Shown: positions 18,044 through 25,326 of the stretch, piece after piece
Layout of the letters: the number at the start of each line of letters is the position of its first letter
Numbering within the stretch: the first letter of the stretch is position 1
Assembly: GCA_910577405.1 (NCBI GenBank)
Contig: CAJTMG010000030.1
Span: forward strand, 1-28,619
DNA from: an uncultured Oscillibacter sp.
GTDB taxonomy: Bacteria; Bacillota; Clostridia; Oscillospirales; Oscillospiraceae
Direction of reading: 5' to 3'
Length of the DNA stretch: 28,619 bases
Program-made: the position numbers and the translations under genes
Notes under the pieces: generated by a model
What the model was told of the DNA's origin: nothing
The model's input: the letters and a program-made list of their open reading frames with translations, nothing else
The model's database searches: none

Positions 18044-18078
18044 AACTGCTCCTGCCGCATAGTTGGGAGCAGTTTTTT
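18044..18078 (+). terminator. Rho-independent terminator
   Basis: AACTGCTCC at 18044-18052 pairs perfectly with GGAGCAGTT at 18066-18074, followed directly by a T run to 18078. It is the first convincing terminator downstream of the 2938-17806 operon, and it lies upstream of the small element gene. Confidence 0.8.
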
Positions 18079-18414
18079 GCGTCCAAAAGAGGTATAAGAA
18101 ACGAGTCAGAAACAGAAAATACTTCCATCCAAAATCAAAGAAAGGACGGACGCCAGACATTGGAAATCAACGTCCACGACGAACAGAAGCAGGTAGACAT
18201 CTGGCTCACAAATCAGGAACAGACGGACCAGCTTGCACAGATGAAACTGAAAGCACAGTACCGCAAATATACCGAGAAGCACTATATGGTAGCCGTGTTC
18301 TTCTCCGGAAACCAGAACCTGACAGAAGAAACCAGCGCGCTGCTCCGCTACAACCGCAGGCGAACCGCAGAATGGGAGGTCCAGCGGGAACAGGAAGCGG
18401 GGGAGTGCAGATAA
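18079..18414 (+). pseudogene. Small mobile-element-associated protein, start unclear, possibly broken
   Basis: The frame ending at 18414 encodes 'TLEINVHDEQKQVDIWLTN', later 'KHYMVAVFFSGNQNL' and 'LLRYNRRRTAEWEVQREQE'. This pattern resembles a small protein often found beside recombinases in Clostridia elements ('LEIxxHDExKxVxIWLTN...YxVAVFxSG...LLxYNRxR'). No good start is present after the terminator at 18044-18078. A GTG at 17941 or ATG at 17992 would place the terminator inside the gene, and only a TTG at 18160 lies close to an AAGGAC. The neighbouring frame just upstream reads 'KSKKGRTP', which is what I would expect before 'TLEIN', hinting at a one-base frameshift near 18155. Function unknown. 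Confidence 0.5.
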
Positions 18415-18442
18415 AGAGCGCGGGACTGTATCTCTTTTCAAG

Positions 18443-18471
18443 TTGCTTTTCTCCGTGAAAGCTGATACAAT
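18443..18471 (+). promoter_or_regulatory. Sigma-A promoter for the RhuM-like gene and recombinase
   Basis: TTGCTT at 18443-18448, 17-base spacer, TACAAT at 18466-18471. The predicted start lies near 18478, about 40 bases before the GTG at 18521. It would also transcribe the overlapping recombinase gene. Confidence 0.75.
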
Positions 18472-18520
18472 GTTATCTGTAATAAAGACGGGCGATTTTT
18501 GTATTGATTGGAGGAAGCAG

Positions 18521-18912
18521 TGAAACAAGAACAGAATCAAAAGGGCGAAATACTGCGCTGCAACAGCGGAGGGGAGAAGGAATTTGTCAGCCTGATTTTC
18601 AAAGATAAGAATTTTTGGCTGACTCAGAAGGCCATAAGCGAACAATTTGGCTGTTCAATCGACAACATTTCGCTGCACTTGAAAAACATTGCGGAACTGA
18701 TGGCAGAAGACGAGCGGCTGATGAGTATGCAGAAGACGGGCCGCTTTCTGACAGGCGAGCAGCGGAACGTACTGGAAGGAAAGGGAAGCGTTTCTCACAA
18801 AGCGGCGGTGAGCAGCATTTACGACACATTCGGCAAAAGACAGGACGCGGCGTATATTTCGGAGGTTGACCGTCAGGCAGCAAACGATCTGAAAGGCGAG
18901 ACAGATGATTGA
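18521..18912 (+). CDS. RhuM-like protein, apparently missing its middle
   Basis: The start is GTG 18521, set by GGAGG at 18511-18515; the 130-residue protein ends at 18912. The N-terminal part ('FWLTQKAISEQFGCSIDNIS' followed by 'LHLKNI') is the winged-helix-like start of RhuM-family proteins. The rest ('MSMQKTGRFL', 'LEGKGSVSHKAAVSSIYDTF', 'KRQDAAYISEVDRQ') matches the C-terminal end of the same family. RhuM proteins are normally around 300 residues, so the middle segment appears to have been lost in frame. Its stop overlaps the recombinase start by 8 bases. It may be a remnant kept as a small DNA-binding regulator of the recombinase, or just a decaying gene. Confidence 0.7.
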
Positions 18913-21088
18913 ACATTACAACATTGCAGGTTACTGCCGCATTTCGGTAGACGAGGAGCTGGACCGGGACAACACGTCCATAGAGAACCAAAAGGCCATC
19001 ATAGCGGATTATGTACGGCAGAGATTTCCGGACAGCGACCTGACCTTCTACGAGGACCGGGACCGTTCCGGCTATACGTTCGACCAGCGGCCCGGCTACC
19101 AGTCCATGCGGCGGGAGCTGGTAAGCCACAAAAAGGACATTCTGATTATCAAGGACTTCTCCCGCTTCTCCCGCCGGAACAGCCGGGGTCTGGTAGAGCT
19201 TGAGGACCTCCGGGATGCGGGCGTACGGATCATCTCCATCGGGGAGAACGTGGACTTCCCCAACGATGACGACTGGCTGAAAATTCAGTTTACATTCATC
19301 ATCAACGAAATGCCCATCACGGACACCAGCAAAAAGGTAAAGACGGTCATCAAGCGCCGCCAGCAGGACGGGAAATGGATCTGCGCCGCGCCCTACGGGT
19401 ACATTGTAAACAAGCGGCAGGAGTTCGAGGCAGTGCCCACGGAGGCGGAGGTAGTCCGAAGGATATTCCAGCTCTACATGGACGGCTGGGGCTACAAGAA
19501 AATAGCCAACCAGCTCACCAGCGAAGGCGTACCCACTCCCCGCATGGCCGAACGGGACCGGAAAGAAGCCGCCGGGGAAGAGTACCGCCGGAAGGTCAAA
19601 CCCGCCTGGGCCATTGTGACGGTACAGGGGATATTGGACAACGACTTCTATATAGGGACGCTGCGTCAGGGAAAGTACGCCAGGAAAAAGATCAACGGCC
19701 GGGACATCCGCCAGGACGAACGGGAGCAGGTTGTGATAGAGCGCCATCATCAGGAAATCATAGACTACCGCACGTTTGCCGCGGTGAAAGCCCTCCGGGA
19801 GAGCCGGACGACCTCCCATTACCGAGGCCGGAAGAAGTATGACAACGTATATTCCGGCTTTCTGGAATGCGGCGACTGCGGTTCTCCCATGTTTGCCATG
19901 AGCCGCCGGGACATCAAGGACGCCTACCGCTGCGGGGAGTACCACAAGCGGGGTCTGAAAGCCTGTACCAGCCATCATATCCGGACAGACAAGCTGGATG
20001 AGCTGCTGAAAATCTACATCCGGAAAATCAAGGAAAACTCTGCTGTTATGCTGGACCGGCTGAATGAGGACCTGGCCAAAGAAGAGGAAGACGTAGCGGA
20101 AACCGAGCAGACGGCGGCGAATCTGGAAGCGGTGCTGACGGACTTGCAGGAAGAGCTGAAGGCCACGAAACGACAGCGCGTCCGGGATATCATGAAGCAT
20201 CCGGAGCAGGAAGAGGCGCTGGAGGAAACCTATGAGGAACTGGAAAACGACCTGCTCCGCCGGATGGAAGGGATTCAGAATCAGATTGCCATGACTGCGG
20301 ACAAGCGGAACACCATCATACAGGTAAACCGTGCGGCAAAGACGGCGCTGGAGGTTTTCGACGACATTCTGAACAAGCCCAGGCTGGACCGGAATGATCT
20401 TCAGCTCATCATACAAAAGATCAGGGTATATGAGGATCATGTTGAAGTCCTGCTGAAAAGCGACATAGACGCCCTTCTCCATTCGGACCCGCTGGAAGAC
20501 GACGGACCGGCAATTGCGGCCATATCTCCCTGCCGGATTCCTCTGGAAGTTCCGAAGAAGCCCTATGAATTCCAGATAGTACAGGAAAGCGGCCATCGGA
20601 AGGACAAAGTCTTCACTGTCAAAGTTATCAGTAATGGGGACCCGCTGGAGATTTACACGAGCCGTGACGGGGAGGTTATTTTCAAGAAGTATTCCCTGTT
20701 AGGCGGGGTAGAGGACTTTGCGGGCCAGCTTTGCGAGACGATGAGCCGTTCGACGGGCAGCATCTGCGCGGTAACGGACCGGGACACAGTGATTTCGGTG
20801 GCAGGGGGAGGCAAACGGGAGCTTCTGGGCAAACGGATCACGCCGGAGCTGGAGCAGGTTATGGAAAGCCGCCGGATCTACCAATATGACGGAGAAAGCC
20901 AGCCAATAGGGGTAACGGACGGCGCGGAGAAGCTGATGACGAACATTGCGGCGCCGATTCTGTCGGAAGGCGACCTGCTGGGGCTGGTGCTGTTTATAGG
21001 GACGAACCCGGGTCCCGCGGCAGGGGAAGCGGAATACAAGCTGGCCCAGACGATTGCGGCGTTTCTTGGACGGCATCTGGAGAGCTGA
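18905..21088 (+). CDS. Large serine recombinase fused in frame to the C-terminal part of SpoVT
   Basis: 727 residues. The resolvase catalytic domain spans ~8-150, with nucleophile Ser14 in 'YCRIS', and the 'IIKDFSRFSRRN' region is present. The recombinase DNA-binding domain begins near 162 ('APYGYI'). A zinc ribbon starts at ~322 ('CGDCGSPMF', later a second Cys pair region), followed by a coiled coil at ~375-475. Up to about residue 577 this is a TndX/TnpX-like large serine recombinase. From residue ~578 the sequence 'GDPLEIYTSRDGEVIFKKYS' and then 'DRDTVISVAGGGKRELLGK' and 'NIAAPILSEGDLLGLVLFIG' is the end of SpoVT (AbrB half-domain plus GAF domain). The remaining ~150 residues equal what SpoVT has after its GDPLEI. 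The AAAGGCGAG ribosome site lies in the RhuM-like gene. Confidence 0.9.
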   Translation: MIEHYNIAGYCRISVDEELDRDNTSIENQKAIIADYVRQRFPDSDLTFYEDRDRSGYTFDQRPGYQSMRRELVSHKKDILIIKDFSRFSRRNSRGLVELEDLRDAGVRIISIGENVDFPNDDDWLKIQFTFIINEMPITDTSKKVKTVIKRRQQDGKWICAAPYGYIVNKRQEFEAVPTEAEVVRRIFQLYMDGWGYKKIANQLTSEGVPTPRMAERDRKEAAGEEYRRKVKPAWAIVTVQGILDNDFYIGTLRQGKYARKKINGRDIRQDEREQVVIERHHQEIIDYRTFAAVKALRESRTTSHYRGRKKYDNVYSGFLECGDCGSPMFAMSRRDIKDAYRCGEYHKRGLKACTSHHIRTDKLDELLKIYIRKIKENSAVMLDRLNEDLAKEEEDVAETEQTAANLEAVLTDLQEELKATKRQRVRDIMKHPEQEEALEETYEELENDLLRRMEGIQNQIAMTADKRNTIIQVNRAAKTALEVFDDILNKPRLDRNDLQLIIQKIRVYEDHVEVLLKSDIDALLHSDPLEDDGPAIAAISPCRIPLEVPKKPYEFQIVQESGHRKDKVFTVKVISNGDPLEIYTSRDGEVIFKKYSLLGGVEDFAGQLCETMSRSTGSICAVTDRDTVISVAGGGKRELLGKRITPELEQVMESRRIYQYDGESQPIGVTDGAEKLMTNIAAPILSEGDLLGLVLFIGTNPGPAAGEAEYKLAQTIAAFLGRHLES
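20624..20660 (+). other. Probable right attachment junction (attR) of the spoVT-inserted element
   Basis: Similarity changes from recombinase to SpoVT around 20633-20640, at the codons for N-G-D-P-L-E-I. If the recombinase inserted the element here, the crossover core should be a short sequence shared with the left end, which lies outside this window. The exact core cannot be fixed from one junction. Confidence 0.5.
20636..21088 (+). pseudogene. spoVT: 3' part of spoVT, interrupted by the mobile element
   Basis: SpoVT (about 180 residues) begins with an AbrB-type DNA-binding domain whose second half reads R-x-G-D-P-L-E-I-x...GEVIxKKYSPIGEL. Here that second half and the complete GAF-like sensor domain are present, but the first ~28 codons (start, 'RIDDLGRVVIPKE' region) are absent and replaced by recombinase sequence. 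No 5' half of spoVT is seen elsewhere in the window. SpoVT is a forespore regulator in endospore formers. In this arrangement functional SpoVT would need excision of the element, or another copy. Confidence 0.85.
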
Positions 21089-21127
21089 AAAAAGACAAGA
21101 GGCGTACCTGTCGACCGGGTACGTCTC
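21088..21127 (-). terminator. Terminator for the VanY-type gene
   Basis: GAGGCGTACC at 21099-21108 pairs with GGTACGTCTC at 21118-21127 (one G-U). On the minus strand the hairpin is followed by TTGTCTTTTTT. The T run overlaps the stop codon of the convergent recombinase-SpoVT gene. On the plus strand the hairpin lacks a T run, so it mainly serves the minus-strand gene. Confidence 0.7.
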
Positions 21128-21161
21128 TCAGTTTATATCAACGGAACAAATTGAACCGCGT

Positions 21162-22169
21162 TCAGGGATTCAGGTACTCCTCAAGGCAAAGCCCGGCGGA
21201 CATGATTGCCTGTGCCGCGTCTTTGCCCACATAACGGTAATGCCAAGGTTCGTAGCCCACGCCGGTGATATTGCTCTTTTCCGTGGGATACCGAAGGATA
21301 AAGCCGTACTCCGCGCAATGGTTCATCAGCCACTTTTGCACAGGCCGTTCCTCCTGGGCGCGGTCCAAGAGCTGGTATTCCGTATCCACGATATCCACGG
21401 CCAAACCCATCTGATGCTCGCTGGTTCCGGGCCGGGCGACCCAATACGCGGCCTGTTCTTCCGCCCTGGCCTGTGAACTGCCCTCCGCGAGATACGACTG
21501 GACTTTTTTCTGAAACAGCTCCGACTGCTTGTCCCACGACCGGAAGGACGAGCAGATCAACGGCTGGAATCCCTCGGCGCGGGCGGCGTCCATCATGGCC
21601 TGCAAGTCAGGATAAGCCCGTTTGTCGATGGCATGACCATTTTTCAGCTGTGTCAGTTCCGGCGCGGCGAAGTTTTCCGGCAGGGGATTCTCGCCGTTGA
21701 CCAAGCGAAGCATCCAGCTGTCGTTTTTCCCGGAATCCCCGCTGTCTTTCCCGACCCGGACAGCGCCGATCACGTCAAGGGTCTGCACCGGGTCCTGTTG
21801 GCTGTTCAAGGCGTTCTGTCCATTGTTCTCCCCCGAATTCCCGCTGTTTTTCCCGAACTGAGCGGCTCCAATCATATCAAAGGTCCGCACCGGCTCCTGT
21901 TCGTCGTCCGTGAAGTTCAAGTCGTTCTGTTCCATGGGCGGCGTATCGTAGGCGAGGGCGTGTCCCAAAAAGAAGCCGCAAAGGAAGATTGCCAGGCCCA
22001 GGACGGCAAACGGCAGAAGAGAGGACCGTCTGCGCCGGGCTCTGCGGGACTGCGGAGGCTTTCGGGAACGGGGCCGGGTTTCGGTATCCCAGCGTTCGGG
22101 GGGCGCGACGCGGTACTCACGGTCCAGGGTGATTTCCCGGACGGTACAGGAACGACCAGACTGCATCAT
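21162..22169 (-). CDS. Membrane-anchored D-Ala-D-Ala carboxypeptidase (VanY/DdcY family)
   Basis: The start is ATG 22169 (335 residues), preceded by AAAGGAG; an open frame continues upstream but without a ribosome site. An Arg-rich cytoplasmic segment precedes one membrane span at ~51-74, then a Asn/Ser/Gly-rich linker with an internal duplication. The C-terminal peptidase domain has 'CSSFRSWDKQ', 'GTSEHQMGLAVDIVD' (S-x-H-x-x-G-x-A-x-D zinc ligands) and 'GYEPWHYRYVG' (E-x-W-H-x-R/Y). All VanY-type catalytic and zinc residues are present. It should trim D-Ala from peptidoglycan stem peptides outside the membrane. It lies just downstream of spoVT and convergent to it. No vanR/S/H/A genes adjoin it, so this looks like a cell-wall gene rather than glycopeptide resistance. 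Confidence 0.92.
   Translation of the reverse strand: MMQSGRSCTVREITLDREYRVAPPERWDTETRPRSRKPPQSRRARRRRSSLLPFAVLGLAIFLCGFFLGHALAYDTPPMEQNDLNFTDDEQEPVRTFDMIGAAQFGKNSGNSGENNGQNALNSQQDPVQTLDVIGAVRVGKDSGDSGKNDSWMLRLVNGENPLPENFAAPELTQLKNGHAIDKRAYPDLQAMMDAARAEGFQPLICSSFRSWDKQSELFQKKVQSYLAEGSSQARAEEQAAYWVARPGTSEHQMGLAVDIVDTEYQLLDRAQEERPVQKWLMNHCAEYGFILRYPTEKSNITGVGYEPWHYRYVGKDAAQAIMSAGLCLEEYLNP
21721..21933 (-). repeat. Imperfect in-frame tandem duplication inside the carboxypeptidase linker
   Basis: Two adjoining segments of roughly 100-112 bases (about 21721-21821 and 21822-21933) share most of their sequence, including a TTCCCGCTGT core, a CACCGG(G/C)TCCTGTT block and a CGTTCTGT(T)CC end. In protein terms 'EPVRTFDMIGAAQFGKNSG' is repeated as 'DPVQTLDVIGAVRVGKDSG'. 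The unit lies between the membrane span and the peptidase domain and lengthens the linker. Confidence 0.8.
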
Positions 22170-22291
22170 AGAAACAGCTCCTTTACAATGAATTCTGTTC
22201 ACATGATACAGGGCCAGTCCATCAAACTCGCCGCATTTTTGCATCAAAAAGGCATCAGAATAAGAAAATGGCAGAAAAATCAGTTTTCCCC

Positions 22292-22320
22292 TTGTTAAAG
22301 AGTGGGAACTGTGATAAGAT
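22292..22320 (+). promoter_or_regulatory. Sigma-A-like promoter with no gene behind it
   Basis: TTGTTA at 22292-22297, 17-base spacer, TAAGAT at 22315-22320, on the plus strand between two minus-strand genes. A strong terminator follows about 50 bases downstream, so any transcript would be short. Confidence 0.55.
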
Positions 22321-22326
22321 AATCTT

Positions 22327-22408
22327 ACCTCCTTTAGGATTGAGATGACTTATTGATTCAAGGAGCGGGTACACTGTCGGGAGCGATTCCGGCGGTGTAC
22401 TCTTTTTT
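22327..22408 (+). ncRNA. Candidate ~82-nt small RNA with CCUCC motif
   Basis: A promoter at 22292-22320 and a terminator at 22369-22408 bracket this segment. It has no credible reading frame. Near its 5' end lies TTACCTCCTTTAGG, which matches the anti-Shine-Dalgarno core of 16S rRNA and is flanked by AATC/GATT that could hold it in a small loop. C-rich loops of this kind are how several Gram-positive small RNAs cover ribosome sites. Expression is not shown. An alternative is that on the minus strand the same bases form a ribosome site (AAAGGAGG), but only a 23-codon frame with an ATT start would follow. Confidence 0.35.
22369..22408 (+). terminator. Strong hairpin terminator of the candidate small RNA
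   Basis: GTACACTGTCGG at 22369-22380 pairs over 12 positions (two G-U) with CCGGCGGTGTAC at 22389-22400, with loop GAGCGATT, followed by TCTTTTTT on the plus strand. In the minus direction, where the histidine kinase operon ends at 22413, the hairpin has no T run and would stop transcription only weakly. Confidence 0.75.
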
Positions 22409-22412
22409 GCGT

Positions 22413-23189
22413 CTAACGGTCAGAGTCCACAGGCCCTCCTGACGCGGCTATGGAAATGTGATCGTCCTGGGCCATCTGATCCAGCAGTTCCCAGTCGACC
22501 TGCGGCGTAATGAACAGGCCGTCATAGAAGAAGGACTGGACGAAATACTGGGCCTGGATTTCGGGCAGGCTGAACACCGAAATAATCCCCTTTTCATACG
22601 TCTTTTCCGTATACGTCAAGCCCAGCCCGTCCAGGAAGAGCCGTCCGATTTCCAGGGAATTGGCGTTAGAGAACTTCCCCATATTCCAGCCATTGAGTTC
22701 CAGGGAAAGCATCTGTCCCGTCTCTCCATCCAGAACAAGCTGGAAGTAGGCGCCCAGATCGACATTGAAAGCGTTCATATTCAGAAAGGAAGCGCTGGAG
22801 AGGTCCGACTGATTCCGGAGATAGACGCGGCTTCCGCTGAACTCGCCTATACTTTCCGCCAGCATTTCCGGCAGAATACCGGCGTCAGAAAGGCGTTGAA
22901 GTTCCTTCCTGACCTGCGCGGCGGCTTCTTCCAGGGCGGCGGCCTCAAGGTACTGGTCCATGATGGTCAGCGCGTCTGGGACGGACCGCATCTGGGCCAG
23001 CAGACGGATACGCCCCGGCAGATCAGGGACTTTGGCGGGGAAATTGCTGTCCTCTTGAAGCTCCTCGCAGTGAACGACTCCCGTCAGCCTGCTGTCCTCC
23101 CGGAGGGAAAGCCGCAGGGGAAGCAAGGCCAATCCCAGGGCAATCAGGCAGGTCAGCAGGGGGAACAGCCAGTTTTTCCAATCTCTCAT
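22413..23189 (-). CDS. Membrane-anchored extracytoplasmic protein of the two-component operon
   Basis: 258 residues with one N-terminal membrane span (~7-26, 'WLFPLLTCLIALGLALLPLR') and a long extracytoplasmic part without recognised domain. A helical segment (~80-125) is followed by an alpha/beta region with 'YFQLVLDGETGQMLSLELNG', vaguely like the PepSY/YpeB-type folds in which a 'd-x-x-TG' turn precedes two strands. Its start overlaps the kinase stop by four bases, so it is translationally coupled and probably works with the kinase, for example as a signal-modulating partner. Function unknown. Confidence 0.8.
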   Translation of the reverse strand: MRDWKNWLFPLLTCLIALGLALLPLRLSLREDSRLTGVVHCEELQEDSNFPAKVPDLPGRIRLLAQMRSVPDALTIMDQYLEAAALEEAAAQVRKELQRLSDAGILPEMLAESIGEFSGSRVYLRNQSDLSSASFLNMNAFNVDLGAYFQLVLDGETGQMLSLELNGWNMGKFSNANSLEIGRLFLDGLGLTYTEKTYEKGIISVFSLPEIQAQYFVQSFFYDGLFITPQVDWELLDQMAQDDHISIAASGGPVDSDR

Positions 23190-24592
23190 AAGCCCTCTCC
23201 CTTCAGATGGACGGTCACCTGGGTTCCCTGCCCCTCGCGGCTTTCGATTTCCAGCCTGCCGCCGTGGAGGTCGACAATCCGGGCGCAGAGGGCCAATCCC
23301 AGACCCGCGCCGCCCTGAGCCCTTGCCCTGGACTTATCCACCATATAAAACGCCTCCGTCACCCGTCCCAGCTCCTGTTCCGGAATCCCCTTCCCGGTAT
23401 CGCGGACAGTAATTTTACACCCGCCCTCTTCCGGCAAGCCCTCCAGCAGGACAGAGCCGCCGTTTTCCATAGCTTTCCGGGCGTTGTCCAGCAGGTTCAG
23501 GCAGACGGTTTCCATCAGATCCGGTTCCAGCAGGGCCTTGACGGGTTTGGCGCGGACGGTAAGCCGAATACCCTCCCGTTCCAGCGCCGGACGGAAGGCC
23601 CCGTCCACCCGCTGGAGGAACACGTCCAAGGGGACCTCACGGAGGGGGAAATCGTGGCGGTCCAGGACGATCAAATCCATCAGTTTCCGGCTGAGGGCTT
23701 CCAAGCGGCGGCCCTCGCTGAAGATATAGCCCGCGTTTTCCCGCACCTGGGATTCCGTCATAGGCCGTGACCGCAGCAGGTCCGCGTAACCGATGATAGA
23801 GGTAAGGGGGGTTTTGATCTCATGGGCAAAGCTGCCGATAAAATCCTCCTGACGCCGCGCGGCCTCCTGCAATTCCAGGACCTGACGCCGGATACGGTTT
23901 GACATGACGTTGAAATCAACGGAGAGGCGTCCCAGCTCGTCGTCCCGGTCCACGGTCACCCGCTGATCCAGCTCTCCCGCGGCCATACGCCGGGTAGCGT
24001 CAGAGAGGCGGCTCAGGGGTCGCAGGAGCATTGCGGACGCGGACAGGGACAAAACGCCCACCGCCGCTGTCAGCACCAGCATCAAGGCGAAGAAGCTCTG
24101 ATACTGTGCGGAGCGGTCAGAGAACAAGCTGGAGACTTCCCGGCAGTTTTCCAGGTAGAGCACGCCGTCCTCCAGGCGAAGGGGGCTTGCGGCATGAAGG
24201 TAGATGCGCCCGTCCCCCAGCGGCTCCATGACCCAACCCCGCTGGCCCTCGGAGAGGGAGGAGGTCAGAAACCCGGAGGCCACCGGAATCACGCCGCTGC
24301 CGCCCAAAGCCCGCCCGGACCCGTCGCTCAGCCGGAAGGACACCGGACCCCGCCCTGTGTTGATGCTGATGCCGCCCGCAGCCCTGGCCAATTCCTCCCG
24401 GCTGTACAGGGGATTGAAGGTCAGCTCCTGGGCCAAGGCGTAACGGAGCAGATCATTTTCCTCATAGAGCGCGGAGACTTCCCGTTCCAGTCCGTTGCGG
24501 AATTGGGCGTCAATCAGGGCATAGCCGCCCGCGGAGCAGGCCAGGGCTGTAATCAGGACCATACTGCAAAAGAGCTTCCAGAAGAGTTTCAC
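23186..24592 (-). CDS. Sensor histidine kinase
   Basis: 468 residues; GTG start at 24592 with a GGAAG ribosome site. Two membrane spans (~8-28 and ~166-190) enclose a ~135-residue extracytoplasmic sensor domain. A HAMP linker follows at ~190-242, then HisKA with 'FIGSFAHEIKTPLTS' (phospho-acceptor His257). The ATPase domain has N-box 'NLLDNARKAM' (~366-375), 'DTGKGIP' (398-404) and 'GGAGLGLAL' (427-435). All catalytic boxes are intact. It lies 45 bases behind the response regulator gene, its obvious partner. The stimulus is unknown. The cell-envelope setting (VanY-type peptidase nearby, membrane partner) suggests an envelope signal. Confidence 0.95.
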   Translation of the reverse strand: MKLFWKLFCSMVLITALACSAGGYALIDAQFRNGLEREVSALYEENDLLRYALAQELTFNPLYSREELARAAGGISINTGRGPVSFRLSDGSGRALGGSGVIPVASGFLTSSLSEGQRGWVMEPLGDGRIYLHAASPLRLEDGVLYLENCREVSSLFSDRSAQYQSFFALMLVLTAAVGVLSLSASAMLLRPLSRLSDATRRMAAGELDQRVTVDRDDELGRLSVDFNVMSNRIRRQVLELQEAARRQEDFIGSFAHEIKTPLTSIIGYADLLRSRPMTESQVRENAGYIFSEGRRLEALSRKLMDLIVLDRHDFPLREVPLDVFLQRVDGAFRPALEREGIRLTVRAKPVKALLEPDLMETVCLNLLDNARKAMENGGSVLLEGLPEEGGCKITVRDTGKGIPEQELGRVTEAFYMVDKSRARAQGGAGLGLALCARIVDLHGGRLEIESREGQGTQVTVHLKGEGL

Positions 24593-24637
24593 TTTCCCAC
24601 TTCCTTCTTTATAGGAATGCCCATATTTTGGTTCTGC

Positions 24638-25294
24638 TCAGATTTCCAGCCGGTAGCCTACTTTATAGACGGCCACCAGACGCTTTTCCAGGCCCAGCTT
24701 TTTGCGCATCCGCTGGATATGGAGGTCTACCGTCCGGCTGTCCCCCAGGAATTCCTCACCCCAGACCCGCTCATAGATACGGTCCCGATAGAGGGCGATA
24801 TTTTTATTCTGGACAAAGAGCAGCAGCAAATCGTATTCCTTAGCGGTCAAGGGGACAGGCAGGCCATTTTTCCGGACCAGACGGCTGGCGGTGTCGATCT
24901 CGATATCCGGCGGCAGGGACAGGACCCGTCCGGTTTTCCCGCAGCGCCGCAGAACGGTTTCCACCCTGGCCAGCAGCTCCATCAGTTCGAAGGGCTTCAC
25001 GATGTAATCCTCGGCTCCCAGACGCAGGCCCTTCACCTTGTCTTCCAGCTGTCCCTTTGCGGTAAGGAAGATCACGGGCACATCCAGGCTCTTGCAGTAT
25101 TCCAGCAGTTCATAGCCATTGGCCTTGGGAAGCATGATGTCCAGCAGGGCCAGATCGAAGGGTTCTGCTTCCAGGGCGTCCGCGGCAGTCTGACCGTCCG
25201 GCGTCCAGAGGCAGCGATAGCCCGCGTCCTCCAGAGCCGTCCGGATCAGGTTGCCGATAGGGGCCTCGTCCTCTGCGATCAGAATTTTGTTCAT
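24638..25294 (-). CDS. OmpR/PhoB-family response regulator
   Basis: The start is ATG 25294 (218 residues) with GGTGA 8 bases upstream; a GTG four codons earlier is possible. The receiver domain (1-~118) has acidic pair Glu8-Asp9, phospho-acceptor Asp52 in 'LALLDIMLP', Thr78 in 'FLTAKG' and Lys100 in 'YIVKPF'. The C-terminal winged helix includes 'LTAKEYDLLLLFVQN', 'RVWGEEFLGDSRTVDLHIQR' and 'VYKVGYRLE', typical of OmpR/PhoB. It is the first gene of a three-gene operon with the kinase and the membrane protein at 22413-23189. Confidence 0.95.
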   Translation of the reverse strand: MNKILIAEDEAPIGNLIRTALEDAGYRCLWTPDGQTAADALEAEPFDLALLDIMLPKANGYELLEYCKSLDVPVIFLTAKGQLEDKVKGLRLGAEDYIVKPFELMELLARVETVLRRCGKTGRVLSLPPDIEIDTASRLVRKNGLPVPLTAKEYDLLLLFVQNKNIALYRDRIYERVWGEEFLGDSRTVDLHIQRMRKKLGLEKRLVAVYKVGYRLEI

Positions 25295-25326
25295 CCCGTA
25301 TGTCACCGCCGTTTCAAAAGAGAATT

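Noticed and set aside
18599..20596. 665-codon open frame on the minus strand
   Set aside because: It lies exactly antisense to the recombinase; the peptide is composition-biased with no domain, and there is no ribosome site. It is a by-product of GC-rich codon use.
21162..25294. Vancomycin-resistance cluster (vanY with vanR/vanS)
   Set aside because: No VanH, VanA/B-type ligase or VanX is present. The two-component genes are separated from the VanY-type gene by a non-coding gap with a hairpin.
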